Source: Plasmodium coatneyi
Taxonomy: Eukaryota; Apicomplexa; Aconoidasida; Haemosporida; Plasmodiidae
DNA length: 64,000 nucleotides
Direction of reading: 5' to 3'
NCBI RefSeq assembly: GCF_001680005.1
Contig: NC_033568.1
Coordinates: forward strand, 930,001 to 994,000
Below the pieces are notes generated by a model. That model had not been told where the DNA came from and ran no database searches. It was given only the letters and a program-made list of their open reading frames with translations. The position numbers were made by a program, and so were the translations under genes. Positions 41,601 to 52,314 of this stretch are shown here, one piece after another (the stretch's first letter is position 1; every line of letters begins with the position of its first letter).

Positions 41601-44600
41601 AAATAAATGGAAACATTAAACAGAGTAATTACTTTTTCAGGTATAGAAATCTCATGAAGAAAAGTGACAAAGATAAATTGCTGAGGATACAACTGTCTTA
41701 TATGATTATAAACCCGTCCATACAGAGGAATAGTGGCAAGTGGAACTTTAAAAGTGAGGCCAGAAATGTTGACCCGGCACAACCCACCCAAAAAAATGGT
41801 TATGAAATTCATAATGACGCAGCAGATCAAGGTGACCACACCGATGATGACAGTGTGGACAGCGGTGATAGCGAAATTATAAACCTCTCTGGTGGAGCAG
41901 ACAGGATAAAAACGAACTGTTTGCCAAACGGTGACAATTTTACCATGCTTTATGCCAATGGGGAGGAAGAAAAACTGTACAACCTACTGCATGAGGATAA
42001 CTTTGATCTGCACAGCGAAAATATACTCAACATTGACCTGAACAAAATATTAAACTTAACCTCCAGCAGTGCAACAGAACTGAAGGGTGAAGAATCGAAG
42101 GTAGAGAAGGAAAGGAATAAAGAGGGGAAAATTTCCCGTGAGAATGATAACGCAGGTGGTGAGAATGCCCACGCGGATCATCCAAACGGGGGAGGTAAAG
42201 GACCAACCGAAGGTGAAGTCTCTAAAGAGGACAAAGGAGAAACTACCAACCAAACTGACAACAAAGCTGGAGGTCAAGTCGACACGCCTAAGTATGATAA
42301 CGCAAACAAACTGGGCAGATTCGTTTTCGCCACGGTGCATGAACCAAGAAACTTAATAACTCTAGCGAAGAATGATCCCCTATTTGATAGCTACGATGGG
42401 GTGGTGGAAAAATTTAAAAATATCATAGTTAGTGAGGTAGCCATGGAGGGACCTAACGGGGAAAGTAAAGAGGATACACCTATGAACATTAAGAAGATCA
42501 CCCCGAAGGGTGTAAAAAAGGATGACAAAAAAAGGGAAGAGAAAAAACCTGCTCAAGATGAAACAGCATCAGCGATGGCTAAGCTTCCCATGCGAGACGT
42601 CGTCACGAAAAAAATGCTGGAGATGCTGTGGGACCTCTATATAGACATAAAGAACATTTACAAAGACATAGACAAGTGCCCCTACACACATATAGAAACT
42701 ATATCCAAATATAATGAAGAGATTAAAAAGAAAAAAAACACTCTCTTCAATTTTATACTTTTGAAGAAAACCAGCGACGAGGAAACCGTCTCTACTTCCC
42801 TCATGAGTAGTCATAACAACATGTTCCTGATGAAAAACATAAGCAACGTGGACGTTACTGTTAACAAGCACCTTTACCTGTACCTAACGGACTGCCTCTA
42901 CAGCAGCATCAATAGGAACTTTGAATTCCTCATTTACCCGACTGTCGCAGATTTGATTATAAACCTTTCCTTTGACAAGGACCACGTTGCGAAATACGTC
43001 AAGCGAGAGTTGGCACGACGCGGTGGTAAGCAGTTAGGGGATGTGGAGTTTCCCCCCAAGGGTAACGACACTACGTCAGATAGCAACAATGGCAACATTG
43101 GTAACATCTTTTCGCACCAGTTCCCCTACAAGGATAACCTCGCGGAACTGGGAAGCTCCACCCAGTTTGGCAAAGTCGTCCCCTTCAACAGAACGTACTG
43201 CTACTACAACTTCGGAGGCTACAACGAGTGGGACATTCTTCCCCCGTGGGACAGTGCCGCAATGAGTCATGCAGACGGTACAGGAAACGGCGCCTCCGTA
43301 GAGGCCCCCAAAGAAAAGAAGAAAAAATCCTTCTTCTTCTTCAAGGAGAAGCAGAGTAAAAAAGGTGCAAATGATCAAACGAGTGAAGAAAAAGAGAATG
43401 AAGCCCTTCCCACATCCGCAAACAGCATGAGAATACACAACGAGGTAACCAAACTGGACGTGGACACAAACCAGCTGAATGAGGAGCTCCAAAAATTGAA
43501 GAGTATAAACTGCTTATTCGTTAATAGCATATTAAAAAAAAAAGGAGCATGCGTATACAAGAAAATATTAAAAATTGTAAAAAGGAAAAAGAGAATGACC
43601 CTCATTTATTCCCTCTTCAGTAACTACCTTCTTCTCCTCTTCCTCTTCTCCCATGCGGATTACTGTTTCGAAAATATGCTCCAATATGAGGAGTTCCTAA
43701 AGTTGCAGCTGCTCCACATGAACGCAAATATAAACACACTAAATAAGTTTATTAAAAATGAGAAAATGCAGAACATATTTTTCATGAACGAACACGAAGA
43801 TCACTTGCGAAATAGCGGGATCCACGAGTTTATTAACATTAGGTGTAAACTCTACAGTAGTAATGTTTATTCATCACTGTATATCTACCTCTTGGATGTG
43901 TCTCTTTCCTATTTGTTTACCCCGGGCATTGGCATTTCCTACGTGCAGAGCATCTTGGCTCTCCTCCTCTTTTACAACTACGTGCATTTGTACATAACGA
44001 AGCTTCTCTTTTACAAGGTAAGCACTGAGCGGACGGTCACGTTTAGTGACCATGTGGCGCCACTTCCCATGTTTCACCACCCCACGCACATGCACAATTC
44101 TTTCCATTTGCTGACTCCTTTTTTTCCTCCTTCAGAGTGGAACCGCCCTTTTAACCATTTTCCTTGTCAAAATTATCCCCTACGTGAAGGATTTTGATAG
44201 GTTTGTTTGCATGTTTTTTTTTTTTTTTTTTTTTTTTTTCCTATTTTGTAATGCGCGCAAAAGTGGAGCCCCCGTGTGTGCGCACATCCTATGCATAAGA
44301 TGCAGCATATCATGGTTACTCCATGCCGTGTATCTGCTTCCCATTTTGCCACCTATCATGCTTCCCTTTCCTTCCCCCCCACCGCAGAAACCTCATAATA
44401 TGCTTCCTCTACTCTGTGCTGCACAGTGTGTTCTACATCCTGTGCAACATCTTCACGCACCGCCTGGAGGAGGAAAGGAAGACATATAAGGGACCCGAAT
44501 CGGAGTTGCACTTGAAAATATTAACGAGCATGTCCAACGAAATTAGCTTTTACAAAATTGTCTACAAGAGTGTGTGCAGTTATTCCCACCAGGATAGTTT

Positions 44601-44865
44601 CTTCGAGGAGGAGATCATCGGCATGCTAGAGTAAGTCGCCACGTCGAAAAGTCGTGAGGGTGCTTAGGGGAATATGTCTGGCATTCCTAACCTCACATTG
44701 CTACAAACCTTGTTCCCTTGTCCATCCTGCCCACATTGTGTGTTATTATCGCGTTATCACATCACCTCATGTATCTCTGTTTTTTCCCCTCCCCCCTTTT
44801 CTCACCACAGAGATTTAGGAAAGGATCCTATTGTAGAGATCATAATGAACTACATTCAGAAATGA
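38684..44865 (+). CDS. PAT1/PATL1-like decapping activator (P-body protein)
   Basis: Four exons: 38684-44017, 44136-44200, 44388-44630 and 44811-44865, giving 1898 residues. The N-terminus is Gly/Tyr/Asn-rich. A short RINSITFGHND near residue 154 resembles the N-terminal D-x-LN-x-x-TFG motif by which Pat1 binds the Dhh1/DDX6 helicase. Near 933, ILRLKKQHMLKLTNFL..LYQYYRFLNK matches the EKxWxxKIQxxQL..DYYYQxY region. Near 1213, GRFVFATVHEPRNLI matches the GKLxVSSVxxPRKxI region. Near 1600-1640, KKILKIVKRKKRMTLIYSLFS matches the IMCIRKGKRMVARILPFLS core of the Pat1 C-terminal helical domain, which continues across exons 2-4. Pat1 links deadenylated mRNA to Lsm1-7 and decapping. Order and spacing of four family segments support the call, but similarity is low and the hydrophobic C-terminal helices could instead be read as a membrane protein. 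Confidence 0.6.
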
Positions 44866-45733
44866 GGGAGAACCACCTGAGATTTTTAAGGAGAGGCCCC
44901 AATTCGGTTAACGTCATTTACCCCAGCATAGTGGCGCTGTGGGGGAGAGACGCCTTTTTTTTTTTGTCTTTTAGTTTGTTCATGGTTGGCATTGTTAAAG
45001 GGGATGGTAACATCCTCCTTCCCCTTAGAGGGTAATCTCCACCCTCCTTAACCTGTCACGTTATCAATATCATAACGTTGTCGTCGTACCCATTTTGTTA
45101 CACTTTTTTTTGTCTCATTTACATACGCGAGAAGTACACCTTGGTGGAGTAAACCTACCCATTTGTAGTGTCCCCCCGACCAGGTCGTTTTTTTTTAAGT
45201 TTTTTTTTAATTTTTTAAGAGTAATTTTTTTAAACTTCTAAATTTCGCTATATAAGCTTGTATTTGTATCATCTCATGCATGAACGAAAAAAAAAAAAAA
45301 AAAAAAAAAAAGGCACATTCGCACGGAGTACATTTCTGTAGGAAACTCATGTAGAGTGTGTAGGACGTTTTCTGTGTTGGCGAGCATTCACTGTGCGCGC
45401 GAGGTTTATGCGTATACACACATATGTATGTGTGTACGCGTGTGACTGCGCCCCTGCCCTGCTGGAGGGGGAAATTGTACCACTCAAAGTAGGAAACGCA
45501 AAAGAGTACATAAATTTGGTAAAAGCATAAATGTAAAAAAAAAAAAAATTATAAACATGTGGAAAGATTATGTGGGGATTTTTTAAAAGCACGGGAGGAT
45601 AAAATGGACGCCGAGCGCGCAACAAATGAAGGAGATGCACACCATCGGACCAGGGACGAACAAACGAACGCGGGGGAACACCATGAACCATGAACGTTTA
45701 ACACTTTTCCCCTACCCCACCCAAAAAAAAAAA

Positions 45734-45764
<31 letters not shown>

Positions 45765-45779
45765 TTATATAAAAAAAGC
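44866..45779. other. Convergent intergenic gap
   Basis: The 3' flanks of the PAT1-like gene (+) and GST (-). Poly(A) tracts at about 45286-45311 and 45740-45763; a TG/CA alternating stretch at 45408-45442. No gene is supported. Confidence 0.6.
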
Positions 45780-46539
45780 TTAGTAGACGCTCTCCTTCCT
45801 GTTGCTAATATAATTTTTAATATTGGGTAAGTTGCTAATAAACTCGTTATGGGCTTTCAGAAGGGGAAAATTTTTTAAACTGTTTGGGTACTTCGTTTCG
45901 ATGTCATCATATAAATTAAAAACAGCCAAATCGGCATACGTTAAATTATCGCCAACGAAATAATTGGACTTGTTTTTTTTTAAAATGTTTTCAAAGTAAC
46001 CTGACCATTTTGGCAACTCCTCATTAAGAAAGGTAGTTTCATTCTGCTTAAACAAATTTGTGTTGTTAAATTTATAGTGTATGTCTTGTACACCACAAAA
46101 AATCATATCTGCGTAGAATTCGTTCAGATCAGTATTCCCACTTATTTTGTACTTCTTTGAAAGGTACCTTACTATGGCCTGACTTTGAGCAAATATTTTG
46201 TTGTCCATTTCTAGTATGGGGACTTGCTCAAAGGGGGTTTCCTTTTCCTTTTTGAAATTCTTAAACTCGATGAAGGCATCTCCTTTCTCACCGAAGCGCT
46301 TGTCCGTGTACTTGATTCCCAGGTAGGCGAAGATCAACCGAATCAGCTCAGCTTTGCCCCTGCGATGGAGAGGAGGTTAAAGCGTGATTAAGAAAGGTTA
46401 ATGAAGGTTAATGGGAGGCTAGTTCGCGGTTTCAAATAAGGCACGGTGTGAACTATGCCCATTGAACCGTATTACTATGTGAGCATTCCCCCTTTTCTTA
46501 CCTCGCGTCGAAGTAGTATAGGACTATTTCCCCCGCCAT
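45780..46539 (-). CDS. GST: Glutathione S-transferase
   Basis: Two exons on the minus strand: 46539-46502 (MAGEIVLYYFDA + 2 bases) and 46359-45780, together 205 residues. The splice restores YYFDARGKAELIRL, the thioredoxin-fold start with the catalytic tyrosine (Tyr9). Other hallmarks are the cis-proline in FEQVPIL, the glutathione-binding QSQAIVRYLSKKY, and the helical C-terminal domain with NLTYADLAVFNLYDDIE. It is nearly the same as the single cytosolic GST known from P. falciparum (211 residues), an atypical enzyme that also binds hemin. The length difference comes from a shorter Asn-rich loop before YFVG. It shares a long divergent upstream region with the thioredoxin-like gene. Confidence 0.97.
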
Positions 46540-48948
46540 TTTGCTGTGCAACGAAAGACCTGTGGGTTCCTTTCAAATTCTCAAAATGGAAATGTGCAAA
46601 GTGTGTATATGGACAGGTGTAGTCACCATGTGCAGATATGCTTCATCCCTTATCCCACTGCTACTGGGAGCGGTCTGCAAAAATGTGATGTCTGTCTCGT
46701 CTGATCAGGGAAGGAGCGCGTCGGTTAAAGCGTTGCAATTGCTTGTTAAAACGGCGGGGAAGGGAGAAAAATGTCTGTGTGAAAGGTGCCTCGCTTCACT
46801 TCTTATTTGGACCATTCCCCATTTATTTCGTTTCTCCTCTTCTGCTTTAAGCCACTGAGTATTGCCAACCCGTTTGGGGCGGAATTAAAAATATTGAACA
46901 AAAAAAAAAAAAAAAATTATGTATGGCAAATGGGGTGGGATGAAAAAAAACCACTATGTAGCTGGTCAGGGCACTCGTACATATGTCGCTTTTTTCCGAC
47001 AGCACAACTTTCGAAGACCCCCTAGCGCTTTTTTGGACGATGAACAAATCGCAAAAAAAATAAAATGAACAATGAAGAATAAAAAAACTGAACAAATAAC
47101 TGCGCGTGACACACGTGTTGGGGGATAGCAACGTGGTGATGCGGCAAAATAAAGAGGGATTTTAATTTGGCGGAGGGGGAAAGGCAAAAACTAACAAAGC
47201 AGGGGAAAATTGCTCAGCCAAATTTCTAGCAAAGCAGCTGTTTGTTTTGAAAGAGGAGGGAGACTGTGGAATGGAATAAAACTGTGTCGCAACGGTGAGG
47301 TGAAGAAGTTGCGAATAAAAATTGGGATGAAGTAACTCAGGTGCGGGATGAAAAAGTGAGGCCTATAACGTACTCTTTAAAGCATTCCAACGCTTGGCAT
47401 ACGTTGCTGTGTATGTAATGGGGTAAAAGTGTTCGCATCGATGTTTTCATGAACGTTTCCATCCATGTTCACGACAACCTTATTTGCCCTTTGGGCGAAA
47501 AACAATCTGTGCAAAAAAAAAAAAAAAGGAGCGCTTAAAAAAGAGGTAATAATCCCCTGGTCGTATACTTGATGATGGATGCGTATTAATGTGCATATCC
47601 GTATGGATACATTTGGAGGAAAAAAAAAAAAAAAAAAAAAAAACAGTTTATTTTTGATGCTACGTTTTTCCTTTTTTTTTCTTTTTTGTAACTCTGTAAT
47701 GTAAGAAGCTCACATAAACACTCACCTCGGTTTTATACTTACACTCGACATCTTTCGCACAGCGAAGTTCCTACCTCACCGTATAGCAGTTTCGCCATGC
47801 ATACACTCCATGTTGTGTTTGTATAATCCTGCCTACATATGCGTACATACATGTGCATACTTATAACCATGTGGTGGGGAAGAAGCGCCACCTGAGTCAC
47901 ACTTGTTTGTTGCCCACTCGTCCACTGCAACTTTCAATCGTTCCAGTGTTACCATTTCACGTCGCGTCCCTTTTCGACTCGTGCAAAAATTGGGATACAT
48001 CAAAAAAAAAAGAAATCTTCCCCCCTTAAAAAGGCTAATATGTGCAATTAACTTTTGGGGGGTTGTTCTACAAAGAGTTTGCAGAATACATGAGCGCCAA
48101 ATGACCCATGTGTATTTGCTCTTCGGTGTATAAAAAAAGTTTATTCGTGGTGTGTACCGGACGAACGGCAGAGGAAGGTTATTCTGCTGGTCTGAAGCAG
48201 CGACGGCATGTTCGCCTCGACAAATGCACAAAAGGGTCCCACCGTGTACCGGCATGTGTGCATACAAGTACATACGTATATATTTATACTCACCTGCATG
48301 GTAGCGCTGTTTCGTTTAGCCCTTCAACTCTACACTTGACTTCCCCAATTTATGCCTTTTAAAAAAAAAAAAAAAAGGGCGCCAAAACATTTGAGGAATT
48401 GCCAATTGAACTTTTTCTCTTCTCTTCTGTTTCTCCCGCCGTGGCATCGACGCGTAAAATAAAAAAATCTTTTCATAGCACCTCGCCATATACGTTTGCC
48501 ATTCCTTCTCACTGAAGCACTTTTGAAGCGTAAAATCGGAACGTCATTGCAAGAAAAAGAGCAAACAAAAACGCTCACGAGTAGTAACGCGCGGTGGAGA
48601 GACTTCCCAGGTGTAGCACCCATAGTAGCCGTGACATCGTGGCAGTCGTGGACGCCTCAGCAGTGGTAGGGGGGGACCGTGTAACTATAGCTACCTGAAA
48701 ACGAAGGGGGCGAAAAAAAAACAAAAACGCTTGGAGGAACACCCCACGGAGAAGAGAAAACAGCTGAAGTGAAAAATCAACGACGAATCCGATCTCAGAA
48801 GCAACGAAAGAGGAACGTAGAACGGCAAACAAAACGAGACTGGAAAAAGCAAAAAGGAACAGAGCTTAAGCCAAACAGAAGCCAAGCTATCACCACATTC
48901 AGCAACATCAGGGAAGTCTCTTGATGACCGTTTCCTCGCTTCCCTAGA
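46540..48948. promoter_or_regulatory. Divergent intergenic region GST / thioredoxin-like
   Basis: 2.4 kb containing the promoters of both neighbours. Poly(A) tracts near 46901-46916, 47515-47527, 47620-47643 and 48361-48376. Three strong minus-strand splice-donor matches occur (GTGAG at 47725-47721, GTAAGT at 47742-47737, and CAG|GTGAGT at 48293-48288). They suggest spliced non-coding leader exons of GST or an antisense RNA. No protein gene is supported. Confidence 0.45.
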
Positions 48949-51283
48949 ATGATAAAGATATTTCTCCTTTTTATCTTCCAAGTGATTGCAGTGTGTATAC
49001 AAAATGTGAATGCGGTAAGGGGAGGGGAGGGATAATCCGCTGAGCCCAAGTGTGCGGCGCAGTTGGCATAGACCTATGAGCGTACACACCCGTATGCATC
49101 CTTAATGAGTGTAGATCCTACTGATTGACCTGCACCTACACTCCACATGCATTCATAATTCCCTTTTTCCTTCCCCCGTAGGTTAATCAAAAAAATTTTC
49201 TCACCATAAGCCACGTAAATGCGCCCCTAGGATGGCAGTCTAACCGACAGAGGAAGTATGAAAATTGGAGAATTTACCAAATCGGAGGGATTATTCCCCC
49301 GCGTATGCACTCTTTCATCTATTTGTTCATCCATTTGTGTGCACACGTTGGGTCGTGCATCGGCCCACCCGCTCCACAAACGGTTTAAGCATCGCGTGAT
49401 GACTGCGTAACACACCGTGTGACCTCTTCCTCACCGCAGATATGCCTATGTGGATCTACGAAGAAGCAAAGGTGAAGAGGGGAAGCGGAACGCCCTGGGT
49501 ACGCAGGGAGGGAGTAGGCAGTGCCCCTTGCGGAAGGTGAGCTTCGCAGGCTTGATGGGTTTCTCCGGGTTGTCCATCCCGCTGTTCCTAGCAACCTACA
49601 TGATATACAGCAAAATAAAAAATGACAACAAAAATTTAACCGAAGCGGAAAAAATTATGGGAAAGTTCCTCTACAAGCATGAAAATAATTTGACACAAGG
49701 AAGCAACTATGAGGAAGAAAAATCCTACAATTTATTTTACATAATCCATGCCATATATAACAACATTCGAACGTTAATAAATTTTTACATGAATGTAAAA
49801 AAGGTCAGTACAAAGGATGCCTCAAATGAGTACACCATTTTATTTTTCCATTCCTACAATGTGGACAGATTTTTGCACACAAGAAATATCAAAACGTATG
49901 CTGAAAGGTTGAAGGAAATTTACCAAGACATTAACAAAAAAAAAAAATGTCAACATTGTTTACGTCCCGCTGGATAGTAAACTGCTTTTTAATATTAAAC
50001 ACTTTAGCAATATGAACAATTGGTACAGTATATTATTTCACGATAAAAAACAAATTTTAAAAATGATAAAAAATTACAATATTATGAATATCCCCACGAT
50101 GGTATTGTTGGACAAAAATATGAACATCATAAATGACAATATAAATTATTTGCTGCTTCACCAGAGGAAGGATTTTCCCTACAGAGACGTTAACCATTTG
50201 ACATACATAAATTGGCTATATGATAAAAATGGTCGAAAATACGATTTTAAAAAATTAAATTCAGATTATGTACTCTTTTATTTTAACAATGAGAAGGACA
50301 ACAAGGGGGACCTCCAATCCCTCCTCAAGGTGAAGAAAAAAATGGCGGCGAAAAATATTAACGTGGATATTATTTTTGTGAAAGACATGGAAATGATGAA
50401 GGGGAAGACCTCCTCCAAGGGAGATGGTATGGTGAGTCAGCAGGAAGGTGAAAAAGTAGGCCCACTGACGGATGGAAAAACTGAGGGGAATGTTCCAAGC
50501 GAAGGAATCGACAACAAGGATACACACCAGTCAAGCAAAAAGGAAGGACAGTCCGCACTTCCTGTGGCTGAAAAGCAGGGGGAGAAAAAAAACACGTCTA
50601 ATCAAATCGGCCAATCGCGTGGCACAAATGACCAGACGGAACACTACGTCGACGATGTGTACTACCTAGGTGAACAAGAAAATAACGCCATTTACAAACT
50701 GCTCCTTTATGACATGTTCGACGTGACATTCAAACCTGTGTGCATTCTCGTAAACAAAAAGGGAAACATTATAAGCAAGTATATCCACGTGGAGAAGAAG
50801 GAAGACGAAATAGCTGGCTTCATACAAAATAATTACAAAAGTTTACACGAAAAGGCAAATGAAAAAAATTACATGTACAAATATGAAAATGTTAGCAACT
50901 TAAATAACTTAAACGTCTTCTCGCCAATCTTCATCCTCTTCAGTGAGAAACTCAACTTGGATTTGCTACACCAGTACAATGACTTGATTGGCCAGTATAA
51001 TAAAAACAGAAAGGGCAAGAAAATTAACTTTTACTTCCTCGTCACCGACGATAAAAAGTACGAAGCTTTGAAAAAGCTCTGCGCAGTGGATAACACCACC
51101 CAGGCGGTCATTTTGGATTTGTTTAACCAGAAGATGTTTAAGGACAAGGTGAACAAACTGGACGTCATAGAAAATTTGGCTGGCAAGAGCGTCATTAACA
51201 AGGACAAATTCTTCAGCTTCGTGAACAAATACTATGGCGACGACTTGTACGCCTCTCCCATTGTGCTCACCAGGGGGGTATAG
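48949..51283 (+). CDS. Secreted thioredoxin-fold protein without CxxC, frameshifted at poly(A)
   Basis: Exons 48949-49014 (signal peptide MIKIFLLFIFQVIAVC..), 49182-49255 and 49440-51283. Exon 3 changes frame at an A12 tract (49936-49947); removing one A makes the total exactly 661 codons. Residues about 75-100 include a second hydrophobic segment (GLSIPLFLATYMIY), so the product is probably an ER/secretory membrane protein. Downstream there seem to be three thioredoxin-like units: YTILFFHSYNVDRFL .. NIPTMVLLD (cis-Pro motif), YVLFYFNNE .. KPVCILVNKKG, and PIFILFSEKL .. TQAVILDLFNQ. The strand-helix junction that carries WCxxC in active thioredoxins reads FHSYNVDRF in the first unit, so no redox pair is present. 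A Lys/Gly/Ser/Thr-rich insertion lies at about 50395-50650. It may be a chaperone-like or structural relative of PDI or nucleoredoxin. Confidence 0.78.
49936..49947 (+). other. Poly(A) frameshift in the thioredoxin-like gene
   Basis: Twelve A. Reading straight through gives lysines, then CQHC..PAG and a stop at 49977. Eleven A would join KKK to NVNIVYVPLD and the long downstream frame. Both flanks have coherent thioredoxin-fold sequence, so they belong to one gene. Confidence 0.9.
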
Positions 51284-52314
51284 CCCGCCGGGCAGAAAGT
51301 AGCTAAGGAGTATTATCACTGTGCAGACGGCCCAAAGGTGTGTACCACATGGGCCATCCCTTCACCCATAAGTTGTCAATTCTTCCTTCCCATTATGACA
51401 CATTGTTGCCAAAAATGGGATTGTCTCGTTAGTCCCGTGCGGGACAGCATTATGGCTACGTTTGTATATTACATCATCTTTTTTTTCCCCCCCAAATTGA
51501 AGCATTTTTTTTTTTTTTTTTCTTTTTGCGTATCCCCATGCGAAAACGTTAATGTTTATAATAACGTTCGTATTTTTTTGCCGCCTGGTTTATTAATCTT
51601 TGTCCTGCGCAGCGGTGTGTATATTTGCATACATGTGTGCGTACTGGTCTGTACAGCATGGAGCAGCATTTTTAAATTACACCCCTTTTTTTAATTGCCT
51701 CCATTTTGCGTTTTCTCGTATATCCATTTATAATTAAAAATATTCATTTTTACTTCCCCCTTTTTAATTAATTTCGCGTAAGAATAAAACGTTTTTTTGT
51801 TAAATTTTAAATTGGCACATTTAATAATTTTTTCAATTCCCCAAGAGGAAAAAAAGTATGCACCCTTCATAAGGGAATGCCATTCGCAAATAGCAAATAG
51901 GAGTTTCTTTCACGTGCGTCTACACACACGTATAATTTTTATTTACACAAAATTGTACATTCACAAGTGTACTCTTGTTGGGAATGATTTTTCCCTCCGT
52001 CCACCCCAACGCGTGAGTTATGTTTGACGGAATGGGCGAATGAAATGTGACACATGTGTGCCAACTCGCCTCCCATCAAATGGGACGAGAACAAAAAAAA
52101 AAAAAAAAAAAAAAAAAATTGTCAACGGACACGCGTCTACATGAGACTGTCGCACCTTACAAACGCGTTTAAAAGTAGGTTATTACAGAATGATATTTTG
52201 TAACCTGGGTAAAGACATACTCGAATGGGGAAAACGCCAAGTGGAATTCCCCACCCCCGTTGGGCACCTCCGCCTTGTAACCTGTGTTACCAACTCCCCT
52301 AGCACAGCTGGTCG
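51284..52314. other. Convergent intergenic gap
   Basis: The 3' flanks of the thioredoxin-like gene (+) and SPB4 (-). T- and A-rich with an A27 tract (about 52092-52118). No gene is supported. Confidence 0.6.

Noticed and set aside
48330..48623. 97-codon minus-strand frame with a signal-peptide-like start
   Set aside because: It runs through poly(A) tracts read as phenylalanine, has no supporting exon structure and no recognised family; only the splice-donor cluster nearby is kept as an observation.
49947..49980. Tiny GT-AG intron to explain the thioredoxin-gene frameshift
   Set aside because: It would be under 35 bases, below any plausible intron size, and would delete the conserved NVNIVYVPLD strand.
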